Part shown: positions 8,791-17,734 of the stretch, piece after piece
How the letters are laid out: each line of letters opens with the position of its first letter
Numbering within the stretch: position 1 is the first letter of the stretch
Assembly (NCBI GenBank): GCA_902363445.1
Contig: CABJAB010000008.1
Location: 55,783-119,782 of the forward strand
DNA from: Lachnospiraceae bacterium
GTDB lineage: Bacteria > Bacillota > Clostridia > Lachnospirales > Lachnospiraceae
DNA: 64,000 bases
Direction of reading: 5' to 3'
Program-made: the position numbers and the translations under genes
Notes under the pieces: model-generated
Told to the model about the DNA's origin: nothing
The model's database searches: none
Seen by the model: the letters and a program-made list of their open reading frames with translations, nothing else

Positions 8791-9984
8791 TTATGGCACG
8801 AAGCTGATCTTATCCAGGATCCCGTTCAGATAGGCGATCACAATGCCGTAATTGCTGATGGCGACTCCCTGTCCCCTTGCGGCCTCCATGCGCTCCATCA
8901 CATATTTCCGGTTAAACATGCACGCCGCACAGTGGATGATCAAGTCATACCGGCTCAGATCCTTTGGAAAATCCACGCCCCGGACAAAATCGATGCAAAG
9001 CCCCGGCCCCACATGGCGGCGGAGAAGCTTCGGAATCTTGATCCTGCCGATATCTTCCTCTGTGGGAGAATGGGCACATGCCTCCGCTATCAATACCCTC
9101 GAGCTTTCCGTAAGCCCTTCAATGGCCTCTGCTCCCCGCATAAATTCCCGGATATCCCCTTTATATCCCGCAAAGAGGACAGAAAACGAGGTCAGCATGC
9201 TCTCCTCCGGCTTCAGACGGTAAACCTCCGCAAAAGCCTGGGAGTCGGTGATGATCAGTCTGGGCGGTCTTGCCAGCGCTTTTAAGGTCATCTCCATCTT
9301 ATCGGCCGTACAGCTCATCACCAGGGATTTTTTATCCAGAAGTTCCCGGATTGTCTGCACCTGAGGCAGAATCAGCCTGCCCTTCGGAGCCTGGATGTCC
9401 TGGGGCATTACCAATAGCACCAGGTCGCCTTCTCCCGCCAGGCCCCCAGTCAGGCTCACATCCCAGAAATTCTCCGGAGCGCTCTCCACGATTTTTCTCT
9501 TGAGCGCCTCAATGCCGGCTCCCGTACGCAGATCCAATTCCAGGGCTTCCAGCCCCAGACTGTCCCGGATGGCTTTCTTCACCGCCTCCCTCTCCTCCGG
9601 CCGGCAGATCTTGTTGACCGCGGCGACCACAGGTGTCTTCCGCTCCGTGAACCGGGCCGCCCACTCAATCTCTTCTCCCGGCAAAGAATCGAACAGTATG
9701 ACTGCCACATCGCTTTTCGTCATGGCTTCTTTCGTCTTCCCGACTCTCATGCTTCCCAAAACGCCTTCATCATCAAAGCCGGCCGTATCGATGAATACCG
9801 CCGGTCCGAAACCCCGAAGCTCCACTGCCTTATATACCGGATCCGTCGTCGTCCCCGCCACATCGGACACCAGGGAAGTCTCCTGCCCTGTCAGTGCGTT
9901 GACCAGCGTGGATTTCCCCACATTCCTTCTGCCGAAAATGCCGATATGCAGCCGGTTTGACCTCGGTGTGCTGTCCATTCCCAT
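8791..9984 (-). CDS. hydF: [FeFe]-hydrogenase H-cluster maturation GTPase HydF
   Basis: 397 residues. HydF is the scaffold and carrier on which the 2Fe subcluster is built before transfer to hydrogenase. Domains in order: GTPase (P-loop GRRNVGKSTLVNAL near residue 20, switch TTTDPVY, DTAG), a dimerisation region (PKGRLILPQVQTIRELLD), and the Fe-S cluster domain with ACAH and then HCAAC, which fits the CxH...HCxxC ligand pattern. It is the last gene of the ABC importer-hydE-hydF operon, 23 bases after hydE. The third classical maturase, hydG, is not in this window. Confidence 0.93.
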   Translation of the reverse strand: MGMDSTPRSNRLHIGIFGRRNVGKSTLVNALTGQETSLVSDVAGTTTDPVYKAVELRGFGPAVFIDTAGFDDEGVLGSMRVGKTKEAMTKSDVAVILFDSLPGEEIEWAARFTERKTPVVAAVNKICRPEEREAVKKAIRDSLGLEALELDLRTGAGIEALKRKIVESAPENFWDVSLTGGLAGEGDLVLLVMPQDIQAPKGRLILPQVQTIRELLDKKSLVMSCTADKMEMTLKALARPPRLIITDSQAFAEVYRLKPEESMLTSFSVLFAGYKGDIREFMRGAEAIEGLTESSRVLIAEACAHSPTEEDIGRIKIPKLLRRHVGPGLCIDFVRGVDFPKDLSRYDLIIHCAACMFNRKYVMERMEAARGQGVAISNYGIVIAYLNGILDKISFVP

Positions 9985-10007
9985 ATCGTTCTATTCCTTT
10001 CCCTTTG

Positions 10008-10985
10008 TCAGAAGCTTAAGGCCAGCCCCGTCAATTCCGCGATCTGATAAAGATGCTCTGTCCCGGACACATTTCGGTTGTCAATGACCCGGAAATTCTT
10101 TGCCAGAGCGTCCGGGAGCAGATCGCAAAACAACACATTGGCGCCGGACAGGATGGCATCCCGGTTCCCCTGAGGGTCCGCCAATCCATTCCGCAGATCC
10201 TTCCCCGGCTGCTGAGCCGTAATGTTCACATCCGGCATCATCAGGCGGAGCAGGGCGATCTCCTTTCTGTTTGTGAGCAGATCTCCCACGCCCCCTTCCG
10301 CCGCCAGCGGCGTGTTCTGCGCCGGCATATACGGAATGACCGGAGCCCAGCTGATCTCCAGCTTTTTCATCAGTAAGATATCCTCCGCCAGCTGATCGCA
10401 GCTCTGCCCCGGAAATCCCACGATATTTCCGGAGGCCAGCTTCATGCCGCTCGCCTTGACGGATTCAATGGCTGACATACGCTTTTTGAAATTCGTCGAA
10501 GGATTCAGCCGGTTAAAGGTTTCCTCGTCCGACATTTCAAACTTCATCACATACTCCTCCGCGCCGGCGGATTTAAGCTCCCGGTACTGCTCCGGGCTGT
10601 ACTCCCCGCAGGCAAGGCTCTGGTGCATGCCCATCTCGTGGATGGCCTCCACAATGTGCAGAAGATTGTCAAATCCGTATTTGGGATCCTCCCCAGATAC
10701 TAGGAAAATATGGCGGAACCCATTCTCACTGGCCATACGCGCCGAAGCGATCACGTCTTCAGGAGCCAGACGGTACCGTTTGACGCCGCTGTTGGAAGCC
10801 CGCATGCCGCAGTACAGGCACTGGTTCTTACAGACATTGTCATATCCCAGCATCGCCATCGCAAGCAGGCTGCCGTCCTTCCTATCATCCCGCAGCTTCG
10901 CGGCCTCCGGCGCCACTTCCTCTTCAAACTGAGCCTCCGGCATCCCAAGAACCTCCAGAACTTCCTTTTTTCCTTCAATAATCAT
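10008..10985 (-). CDS. hydE: [FeFe]-hydrogenase maturation radical SAM protein HydE
   Basis: 325 residues from the ATG at 10985, which follows GGGAGGAAAACG; the longer reading frame upstream overlaps the ATPase gene and is not conserved. The radical SAM cluster motif is CKNQCLYCG (CX3CX2C) near residue 43, followed by GEDPKYG and the barrel strand motifs SLACGEYS and NIVGFPGQ typical of the HydE/biotin-synthase group. The C-terminal third is more divergent than common HydE. It overlaps the ATPase gene by 11 bases, so translation is coupled, and precedes hydF. Identification rests on the fold plus hydF linkage. Confidence 0.82.
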   Translation of the reverse strand: MIIEGKKEVLEVLGMPEAQFEEEVAPEAAKLRDDRKDGSLLAMAMLGYDNVCKNQCLYCGMRASNSGVKRYRLAPEDVIASARMASENGFRHIFLVSGEDPKYGFDNLLHIVEAIHEMGMHQSLACGEYSPEQYRELKSAGAEEYVMKFEMSDEETFNRLNPSTNFKKRMSAIESVKASGMKLASGNIVGFPGQSCDQLAEDILLMKKLEISWAPVIPYMPAQNTPLAAEGGVGDLLTNRKEIALLRLMMPDVNITAQQPGKDLRNGLADPQGNRDAILSGANVLFCDLLPDALAKNFRVIDNRNVSGTEHLYQIAELTGLALSF

Positions 10986-11586
10986 CGTTTTCCTCCCAAA
11001 TCTCCGCCTGCTCCATCCGTATGACCGCGCCGCCCATCTGCTTTGCCTCGGCCTCGTCATGGGTCACCAAAATCACGGTCTTTCCTTTTGTATACTTTAG
11101 CACGTAAGATATCGCAGCCTGCCTGGTGGCGGCGTCCAGTCCTTTAAACGGCTCATCTAGGAAAAGGATGTCCGCGTCAAATAACACCGCTCTGGCAATG
11201 GCCACTCTGCGTTTCATTCCGCCGCTGAAATCAGCAACCGGCTTGTTAAACATATCTTCTTTTAATCCAAGCTCCTTCAGATGCTCTTTCACCAGTTCCT
11301 TCGGCACCTGGCTCCCAGCGACCATACGGACGTTGGAAACAGCCCCGAAGGCTTCGCAGAGGCGGTCCTCCTGGAAGACGGCGCTTTTTCTCTCCGGAAC
11401 TCCTGTCACGGTGCCGGCATCCGGCGGGATGAACCCCATCATAATATTCAAAAGTGTAGTCTTGCCGCACCCGGATCCGCCCATGACACTCGTTGTTTCT
11501 CCGCCCTTAAACACCGCAGAAAAATCTTTGAGCACTTGTTCATCCCCAAAGCTTTTATATATGTTTGCAACTACGATATCCTTCAC
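10975..11586 (-). CDS. ABC importer ATP-binding protein (nitrate/sulfonate/taurine-like)
   Basis: 203 residues from a GTG at 11586 that overlaps the permease stop by four bases and follows GGAGAGG; an in-frame start at 11613 would overlap the permease by 31 bases. Walker A GGSGCGKTTLLN, signature FSGGMKRRVAIA and Walker B ILFLDEPFKGLD are intact. At this length it is a minimal single-domain importer ATPase. It is downstream-coupled to hydE, an uncommon pairing that suggests the cargo feeds H-cluster assembly or hydrogenase physiology; this is inference. Confidence 0.88.
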   Translation of the reverse strand: MKDIVVANIYKSFGDEQVLKDFSAVFKGGETTSVMGGSGCGKTTLLNIMMGFIPPDAGTVTGVPERKSAVFQEDRLCEAFGAVSNVRMVAGSQVPKELVKEHLKELGLKEDMFNKPVADFSGGMKRRVAIARAVLFDADILFLDEPFKGLDAATRQAAISYVLKYTKGKTVILVTHDEAEAKQMGGAVIRMEQAEIWEENDDY

Positions 11587-12338
11587 AGCCTCTCCAATCT
11601 GGCAAAGCCCCACTTCAAAAATTTCATAAAGATTTTTTCAAACAGGACGCTGAGCAGCACGATCACTATGGTCCAGGCAAACAGATCCGCCGTGCTCAGA
11701 TATACCTTCGCTTCATAAAGCCGCTCTCCGATAGAACCATCGGGAATCCCGATCACCTCCGCTGCAATCCCTGCTTTCCATGATATGCCAAGCGCAGTAC
11801 TGCACGCAGAAAACAGGAAGGGCCTTACCTGGGGAAGGTAGATATAAAAAAGCTGCCTCCTCCACGGCATCTGAAATATCTCCGCCATCTGGAGCATCCT
11901 GCTGTCAGTGCTTTTCATCCCCTGCAGCACATTGAAATATACGATTGGGAATACCATCAGGAACGAGATGAATACGGAAAGTCCCGACGCGCTCAGCCAT
12001 ATCAGGCTGATAATAATAAAAGAAGCCACCGGCACAGACTTGATCGCCACCAAAAAGGGCCACAACAGAGTCTCTATCAAATGGCTCCTCGACGAGATGA
12101 CTGCCAGAAGAGCTCCCAGGAAAAGACCCAGAAAAAAACCGGCTTCTATCCGCAGGAAGCTGAACCAGAGAGTCTGCCAGAATCCGGACTCCAGCCAAAG
12201 CGTACCAAGACGCAAAAGGACTCTGACCGGCGAGACCAGTAAGAGCTGCTGCCCCAGGATCATTGAGGCCGCCTGCCATAGGAGCAGGGCAAAAACCACG
12301 GCTGCGGCCCGTTCATATAATCGTCTTCTCTTCATCAT
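11583..12338 (-). CDS. ABC importer permease
   Basis: 251 residues, about six predicted membrane segments beginning at residue 10. It shows the binding-protein-dependent transport signature around GMKSTDSRMLQMAEIF, the EAA-like loop that docks the ATPase, and ISWKAGIAAEVIG, as in SsuC/TauC/NrtB permeases. It sits 26 bases downstream of the binding lipoprotein and overlaps the ATPase start, so the three form one importer. Confidence 0.88.
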   Translation of the reverse strand: MMKRRRLYERAAAVVFALLLWQAASMILGQQLLLVSPVRVLLRLGTLWLESGFWQTLWFSFLRIEAGFFLGLFLGALLAVISSRSHLIETLLWPFLVAIKSVPVASFIIISLIWLSASGLSVFISFLMVFPIVYFNVLQGMKSTDSRMLQMAEIFQMPWRRQLFYIYLPQVRPFLFSACSTALGISWKAGIAAEVIGIPDGSIGERLYEAKVYLSTADLFAWTIVIVLLSVLFEKIFMKFLKWGFARLERL

Positions 12339-12364
12339 CCCTACCTCATAAGCCGGCCAAAGGA

Positions 12365-13342
12365 CTATTTTCCTTCATAATAAAAATCATCACCCGGCAG
12401 CTCTCCGCCGACAGAAGCAGGATTCTGATCGTACAGCACCTGCAGATATCCTTTCATGGCCGTCTCCATCTCGCTTCCGTCCACATAAACAATATTGCAG
12501 TAAGGAATCGCCTTTTGTGCCACAGCAGCCTTTACGATATCGTATTTTTCCACCAGTGCCGCAGCGTCCTCCAGGTTTTCATTTACATATTCAGTGGACG
12601 CTTTATATTCCTCCAGGAACTGTTTCAGCTGCTCCGGGTATTTTTCCGCGAACTCTTTGCGTACCACGAGACCTGCTGTAATGAACTGGCTCCCGTTATC
12701 CAAAGCCTTCCATTCTTTTGTCAGATCCAGAACCACGTTCAGGCCTTCGATCTGAGACCCGGCCACCGTTACAAAGGGCTGCGGCAGCATGGCAATGGCG
12801 CTCTCCTGCGCGGCCATCTGGGCCACTACTTCTGTAGGCTCACTTTTCCATTCCACTGTCACGTCCATCTCCGGATCCAAGCCGTTCTGTTCCAAAAGGT
12901 AATTAAGGGCATATTCCGGAGTGGAGCCTTTTCCTGTGGCATAAATAGTCTTTCCCTTAAGGTCCTCCCATCCGTTCACAGTCTGTCCGCCCTTTTCCAC
13001 AATGTAGATGACCCCGAGGGTGTTGACTGCTAAGAACTGTACGGCCCCGTCGGAATTATTATAAAGAATCGCCCCCAAATTGGCCGGAACCGCCAGGATA
13101 TCCAGATCCCCTTTTAAAAGCTTCGGCGTCAATTCATCCGCCGAGCCAGACATCGTAAATTCAATCTTGCTTTTGCTCTTTCCGTTCTCCGCGTCATCCA
13201 GGAGCTTTACCATGCCCATAGATGTGGGCCCCTTCAGGCCTCCAAGCCGGATGGACGCAGCCTCTTCCGCTTTTTTTCCGCATCCGGCGAATACCATCGC
13301 CAGCATAATGACCGTCATCACGGCAGATATTATTTTTTTCAT
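12365..13342 (-). CDS. ABC importer substrate-binding lipoprotein (SsuA/TauA/NMT1-like)
   Basis: 325 residues. The signal peptide ends in a lipobox, VFAGCGKK, at about residue 20, so the protein is lipid-anchored outside the membrane. The mature part has the two-lobed type II binding fold with motifs such as LRLGGLKGPTSMGMVKLL-like early strand, GKTIYATGKGSTPEYALNYL and a late VVRKEFAEKYPEQLKQFL helix seen in sulfonate, taurine and pyrimidine-precursor binding proteins. First gene of the Crp-linked operon that ends in hydE-hydF. Substrate not readable. Confidence 0.85.
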   Translation of the reverse strand: MKKIISAVMTVIMLAMVFAGCGKKAEEAASIRLGGLKGPTSMGMVKLLDDAENGKSKSKIEFTMSGSADELTPKLLKGDLDILAVPANLGAILYNNSDGAVQFLAVNTLGVIYIVEKGGQTVNGWEDLKGKTIYATGKGSTPEYALNYLLEQNGLDPEMDVTVEWKSEPTEVVAQMAAQESAIAMLPQPFVTVAGSQIEGLNVVLDLTKEWKALDNGSQFITAGLVVRKEFAEKYPEQLKQFLEEYKASTEYVNENLEDAAALVEKYDIVKAAVAQKAIPYCNIVYVDGSEMETAMKGYLQVLYDQNPASVGGELPGDDFYYEGK

Positions 13343-13383
13343 GTGAATCCCCCTTTTGTACTCTTTATTAGTTAGCGTTCATC

Positions 13384-13425
13384 AGCATAGCACATCGCAA
13401 GGGGTTCATCTGTTGCATCCGCAAC
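13384..13425 (-). promoter_or_regulatory. Promoter and Crp/Fnr-type operator of the ABC-hydE-hydF operon
   Basis: A minus-strand TATGCT -10 lies at 13384-13389 with no good -35. Upstream is a perfect palindrome GTTGC-ATCC-GCAAC (13412-13425). Its centre is 29.5 bases from the upstream edge of the -10, which places it at -41.5, the classical class II activator position of Crp/Fnr proteins. A Crp/Fnr gene lies immediately upstream. Confidence 0.65.
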
Positions 13426-13469
13426 CAAATGGTATAAGTTTCAAATTTTTCGTTAATTATTTATCTTTT

Positions 13470-14162
13470 CTAATCCTCTTCTGTTCTTTTCATAAGCCGG
13501 AATTTTTCTTTATAGAACTGAAGGATCCCTTCCTCCTGCATTTTAGCCAGTTCCCGGGACAGGGCGCTCCGGTCGGCCCCAAGATAGGCAGCCATTTCCC
13601 TTCTGTTAAATGGAAGCGTAAACGTATCGCTGCCATACTGATGGGCGCATTGGGAAAAAAACACGATCAGCTTCCCCCGCAGGCTCTTTTTGGACAAAAT
13701 CTGGATTCTGTCATTCATGGCCAGCGTCTTCTCGGTGAGCAGCGTGATAAATCTCAGAGTGAGGCTATGGGAATTTCCCGTGCCGCCGCCCGGTATCCTC
13801 TTGATTTTCTCCGTACTCAGCCACAGAACTTTCACTCCTGTGGCAGAGCAGATTGTGACCGGTTCTTCTTCGACCTCCAGAAAACACATGGACTCTCCAA
13901 AGGTATTTCCCTCTGTCACGTTGGCCATGATGATAGGATTTCCGTCTATATCATCCATATGGACCTGCACTCTGCCGGAGAGGACCAAACCGAATCTGGT
14001 CAGCCGGCTCCCTACTCTATGAAGGAATTCTCCCTTCTCATACCGCTTTGGAACGGCCGAAAAAAAATCCAGGGCATACTGGAGCGCCTCTCCTGACAGC
14101 CCCTGAAAAAGCCTGTTTTTCTGCAATACCGCAAAATCCCTTACTGTCAGCTCGTCCATCAT
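13470..14162 (-). CDS. Crp/Fnr-family transcriptional regulator
   Basis: 230 residues. N-terminal cyclic-nucleotide-binding-like jelly roll (about 15-125, with GEFLHRVGSRLTRFGLVLSG and GNTFGESMCFLE) and a C-terminal winged helix (about 165-225) with NRREMAAYLGADRSALSRELA as the recognition helix. No N-terminal Fnr-type cysteine cluster is visible, so sensing of a small molecule or redox by another route is likely. It is co-oriented with and upstream of the importer-hydEF operon, whose promoter carries a matching palindrome. Confidence 0.9.
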   Translation of the reverse strand: MMDELTVRDFAVLQKNRLFQGLSGEALQYALDFFSAVPKRYEKGEFLHRVGSRLTRFGLVLSGRVQVHMDDIDGNPIIMANVTEGNTFGESMCFLEVEEEPVTICSATGVKVLWLSTEKIKRIPGGGTGNSHSLTLRFITLLTEKTLAMNDRIQILSKKSLRGKLIVFFSQCAHQYGSDTFTLPFNRREMAAYLGADRSALSRELAKMQEEGILQFYKEKFRLMKRTEED

Positions 14163-14198
14163 CCTTGATCTCCCTGTTGAATCTCCTATTAAACGAAA

Positions 14199-14220
14199 GC
14201 AGCGGCTGCCTGCCGCTGCT
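14199..14220 (-). terminator. Hairpin downstream of lgt
   Basis: A stem AGCAGCGGC / GCCGCTGCT with a short loop starts 11 bases after the lgt stop codon. The following minus-strand sequence is only mildly T-rich. Confidence 0.55.
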
Positions 14221-14230
14221 CTTCTTCCGA

Positions 14231-15058
14231 TTACTGCTCTTTTTCCTCCGAAGCGTTTTCTGCTTCTCCATCCACTGCGGCATCTTCTGATGCCTCTTCT
14301 GTCTCACTGTCTTTTTTTCTTCCGCAGCCGATAAAGATTACAATACCGGCGATCAACATGAAGATCGCGATAAACTGAGAGGTGGACAGCGCCCCCACGT
14401 TTCCTCTGGGATCGCCCCGGAAGAACTCGAGCACAAACCGCCCGATGCTGTAAAAGACCAGGTACAAAGCTCCCACCTGTCCGTTTTTCTTTGTCCGTCT
14501 CGCGATCAGAATCAGCGCGAGGAAATTCAGAAAATTCAGCCCGCTGGAAATCAACTGGGTAGGAATCAGGCTCACTCCATTGGGGGCATAGGCGGATTCA
14601 TGGAATATGATTCCCCAGCCCGCATGGGCCTCCCTTCCATAGCAGCAGCCCGCCAGAAAACAGCCCACTCGTCCGAAGGCCTGCGCCAAGGCGATAGACG
14701 GCATTACCAGGTCGAAATATTTCAAAAAAGCAAGCTTCTTCACACGGCAGAACAGATAGCCCGCCAGAATGCCGCCGATCAGACCGCCGTATACCACAAA
14801 TCCTGTGGACATCGTCGACCAGATCTTAGCCGGATTTTCGATCAGGGACGGCAGTTCCGTTATCCAAAACAGAAGCTTCGCTCCGATCATACCTCCGATC
14901 AGGCTCCAGATCCCGAGATCAAATACTTTGTCATCGCCGATCTTCCATTTTTTCTCGCGATACATGGCGACCGCAAAAGCTGCAATGACCCCGATGGCGA
15001 TCATCAGGCCATACCCGTATATTTTAAACGGGCCTATCTCAAATAATATTTCTTTCAT
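14231..15058 (-). CDS. lgt: Prolipoprotein diacylglyceryl transferase
   Basis: 275 residues, integral membrane enzyme that attaches diacylglycerol to the lipobox cysteine of prolipoproteins. About seven membrane segments. The signature GRVGCFLAGCCYGRE and the upstream FVVYGGLIGGILAG, holding conserved catalytic-region residues, are present. The C-terminus has an acidic tail of about 35 residues (DSETEEASEDAAVDGEAENA) beyond the usual end. It would process the lipoproteins encoded at 12.4 and 60.1 kb. Confidence 0.95.
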   Translation of the reverse strand: MKEILFEIGPFKIYGYGLMIAIGVIAAFAVAMYREKKWKIGDDKVFDLGIWSLIGGMIGAKLLFWITELPSLIENPAKIWSTMSTGFVVYGGLIGGILAGYLFCRVKKLAFLKYFDLVMPSIALAQAFGRVGCFLAGCCYGREAHAGWGIIFHESAYAPNGVSLIPTQLISSGLNFLNFLALILIARRTKKNGQVGALYLVFYSIGRFVLEFFRGDPRGNVGALSTSQFIAIFMLIAGIVIFIGCGRKKDSETEEASEDAAVDGEAENASEEKEQ

Positions 15059-15213
15059 GTGGAGTTCTCCTTATATCAGTGAATGCAGAATCTGCACATT
15101 TTTTTAACAGCAACTTTATGCATTATATCAGACTTTTCCCGTTTTCGCAAGCAATGCTCCTCTGGGCCGCCGCCACAATCATAAATAATGGATAATAAAT
15201 ATATATTATTTAT

Positions 15214-15271
15214 AAACATTTTAATAAAAGTAAATGTTTCATTGACTTTCTGTCATGAAATGTTATATACT
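15214..15271 (+). promoter_or_regulatory. Promoter and inverted-repeat operator upstream of marR-ftsH
   Basis: TTGACT (15242-15247) and TATACT (15266-15271) form a promoter with 18-base spacing. Just upstream is a perfect 8-bp inverted repeat AAACATTT-N10-AAATGTTT (15214-15239), the type of site bound by MarR dimers. Autoregulation by the downstream MarR gene is inferred. Confidence 0.6.
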
Positions 15272-15315
15272 CCTGTTGAAAAGGCACCTTAAACAGATAA
15301 AGGAGGAGTATTCGC

Positions 15316-15792
15316 ATGGATTGTAACGGTTTTTCCTTTGAGGAAAAAAATTCGCCGCCCGATGAACTGGCGGAAAGCTTCACCCATTTTGTCTTGACCT
15401 TTTATTACAGAATGCAGGAGCATCCCGTCAACCTGTGCGGAATCAAGCTCAGCTCCCATGCGTTCCATGTTCTTTACATCCTGAAAGAGGACCCGAGAGG
15501 ACAGGTCCCCATGACGGAACTGGTCACACGCATACGCCGGACCAAGCAGCAGCTGTCCAAGCTGACAAGTGATCTGGAGGACGACGGCCTGGTCGCCAGA
15601 GTCCGTATGAAGGAAAACCGCCGGGCTGTCTATGTGACCCTTACCGACAAGGGAAATGAATTTGTCCGCCAGGCCACCGCATCCATGGTCGGGGCCATGA
15701 CACAATTTTTAAGGAGTCTTCCGGAAGAAAAACGTACTGTCATCGAAGACGTCACAAACCAGCTGACTGTTTTAATAAATGAGGAGGTATGA
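15316..15792 (+). CDS. MarR-family transcriptional regulator
   Basis: 158 residues with the MarR winged helix: SSHAFHVLYILKEDP..MTELVTRIRRTKQQLSKLTSDLEDDGLV is the dimer helix, recognition helix and start of the wing, and RAVYVTLTDKGNEF closes the wing. It has an AGGAGG site upstream and is followed three bases after its stop by ftsH, so the pair is an operon. Control of an FtsH protease by its own MarR partner is the contextual reading. Confidence 0.9.
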   Translation: MDCNGFSFEEKNSPPDELAESFTHFVLTFYYRMQEHPVNLCGIKLSSHAFHVLYILKEDPRGQVPMTELVTRIRRTKQQLSKLTSDLEDDGLVARVRMKENRRAVYVTLTDKGNEFVRQATASMVGAMTQFLRSLPEEKRTVIEDVTNQLTVLINEEV

Positions 15793-15795
15793 CCA

Positions 15796-17634
15796 ATGAA
15801 AGAAGTACAGCCGCCGAAAAAACCGATTCTCTTTTATTATCTTATAGCATTGATCGTGCTGCTGCTGTTGAACGCCCTGTTCTTTCCTAAAATCTTCAGC
15901 GCAAAAGTAAACGAAGTGGATTACGGCGTCTTTCTCTCCATGATCGATGAGGGGAAAGTAAACGAAGTTCAGATTGAAAACAATGAGATCATCTTCTCTG
16001 ATAAAGAAGAAAAGCCAAACTACTATAAGACCGGAAACATGAATGACGACCGGCTGATCGACCGGCTTTACGGCGCGGGCATCACCTCCTTTGGCACGCC
16101 CATTGTCAAAGAAACCTCTCCGATTTTGAGTTTCCTTTTAAGCTGGGTATTTCCGATCCTCATTTTCGTCGTCATCGGACAGCTGCTGTCCAGAAGCCTG
16201 ATGAAAAAAATGGGCGGATCCATGGGAAACGCCATGAGCTTTGGAAAAAGCAACGCCAAGGTATATGTGGAGTCCAAGACCGGTATAAAATTCTCTGATG
16301 TGGCCGGCGAAGACGAAGCCAAGGAGATTCTGACGGAGATCGTGGATTTCCTGCACAACCCGAAGAAATACACGGAGATCGGCGCCAGGATGCCCAAGGG
16401 CGCCCTTCTGGTGGGCCCTCCCGGAACCGGAAAGACTCTCCTCGCGAAAGCCGTGGCCGGCGAGGCCAATGTTCCCTTTTTCTCCATCTCCGGATCGGAA
16501 TTTGTGGAGATGTTCGTCGGCATGGGGGCCGCGAAAGTCCGCGACCTCTTTAAGCAGGCCAGTGAAAAAGCCCCTTGTATCGTCTTTATCGACGAGATCG
16601 ACACCATTGGCAAAAAGAGAGACGGAAGCGGAATGGGAGGAAATGATGAACGGGAGCAGACTTTAAATCAGCTGCTGACGGAAATGGACGGGTTCGACGG
16701 CACCAACGGCGTCATGATCCTGGCCGCTACCAACCGTCCTGAATCTCTGGATCCCGCCCTTCTCCGCCCCGGCCGTTTTGACAGGCGGGTCCCTGTGGAG
16801 CTGCCTGACCTGCAGGGCCGGGAAGCCATCCTCCGCGTCCATGCCAAAAACATCAAACTGAGCGACAATGTGGACTTCATGTCCATCGCCAGGACGGCAG
16901 CCGGCGCCAGCGGCGCGGAGCTCGCCAATATGGTAAACGAAGCGGCTCTCCGGGCCGTCCGGGACGGCCGGAAATATGTGACTCAGGCTGACCTGGAAGA
17001 AAGTGTAGAAGTCGTCATCGCCGGTTATCAGAAAAAGAATAAGATCCTTTCCGATAAAGAAAAACTGACGGTGGCGTATCATGAGATCGGACACGCGCTG
17101 GTCGCCGCTCTCCAAACAAATTCCGCCCCGGTCACAAAGATCACGATCATTCCCCGTACTTCCGGCGCGCTGGGCTATACCATGCAGGTGGATCAGGATG
17201 AACGGAACCTGATGTCCAAAGAAGAACTGGAAAACAAGATCTCCACTCTCACCGGCGGCCGTGCGGCGGAGGATCTGATCTTCCACTCCATTTCGACGGG
17301 AGCTTCCAACGATATCGAACAGGCCACTAAGGTAGCCAGAGCCATGATCACCCGGTACGGAATGAGCGAGGACTTCGGCATGGTCGCCTTTGAGACCATA
17401 AAGAACCAATACCTGGGAGGAGACACTTCTCTTGCATGCTCGGAAAACACCTCTTCCAAGATTGACGACAAGGTCGTCGCGCTGGTGAAAAAACAGTATC
17501 AAAAAGCAGAAGAGCTTCTGAAGTCCAATCTGGCCAAGCTCCACCAGCTGGCGAAATATCTGTATGATCACGAGACGATCACTGGAGAAGAATTTATGGA
17601 AATATTGAACAGACAGGATGCCGCCATCCAATAG
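15796..17634 (+). CDS. ftsH: ATP-dependent membrane zinc metalloprotease FtsH
   Basis: 612 residues. Two membrane segments (about 11-30 and 110-130) flank an extracellular loop; then come the AAA ATPase with GPPGTGKT (about 207-214), IVFIDEID and the second region of homology with LRPGRFDR, and the M41 peptidase with HEIGH zinc ligands near residue 430. It degrades misfolded or short-lived membrane and cytosolic proteins. The start is set by GAGGAGG inside the end of marR. It lacks a long C-terminal tail. Bacteria of this group often carry more than one ftsH; this MarR-linked copy may be the accessory one. Confidence 0.95.
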   Translation: MKEVQPPKKPILFYYLIALIVLLLLNALFFPKIFSAKVNEVDYGVFLSMIDEGKVNEVQIENNEIIFSDKEEKPNYYKTGNMNDDRLIDRLYGAGITSFGTPIVKETSPILSFLLSWVFPILIFVVIGQLLSRSLMKKMGGSMGNAMSFGKSNAKVYVESKTGIKFSDVAGEDEAKEILTEIVDFLHNPKKYTEIGARMPKGALLVGPPGTGKTLLAKAVAGEANVPFFSISGSEFVEMFVGMGAAKVRDLFKQASEKAPCIVFIDEIDTIGKKRDGSGMGGNDEREQTLNQLLTEMDGFDGTNGVMILAATNRPESLDPALLRPGRFDRRVPVELPDLQGREAILRVHAKNIKLSDNVDFMSIARTAAGASGAELANMVNEAALRAVRDGRKYVTQADLEESVEVVIAGYQKKNKILSDKEKLTVAYHEIGHALVAALQTNSAPVTKITIIPRTSGALGYTMQVDQDERNLMSKEELENKISTLTGGRAAEDLIFHSISTGASNDIEQATKVARAMITRYGMSEDFGMVAFETIKNQYLGGDTSLACSENTSSKIDDKVVALVKKQYQKAEELLKSNLAKLHQLAKYLYDHETITGEEFMEILNRQDAAIQ

Positions 17635-17655
17635 ACTTGATATGCCGGCAAAAGA

Positions 17656-17693
17656 AAAAGGGAGATTGCACCATGTCCGTGCGTCTCCCTTTT
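17656..17693 (+). terminator. Rho-independent terminator of marR-ftsH
   Basis: A stem AAAAGGGAGA / TCTCCCTTTT encloses a secondary GCAC/GTGC pairing and ends in T5. It also serves the convergent ABC permease gene on the other strand. Confidence 0.8.
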
Positions 17694-17734
17694 TCATGGG
17701 CTGAAAACTCATTTCAGTTCAGTAACAAGCTATA

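Noticed and set aside
16663-17712. 349-residue ORF opposite ftsH.
   Set aside because: Antisense shadow of ftsH.
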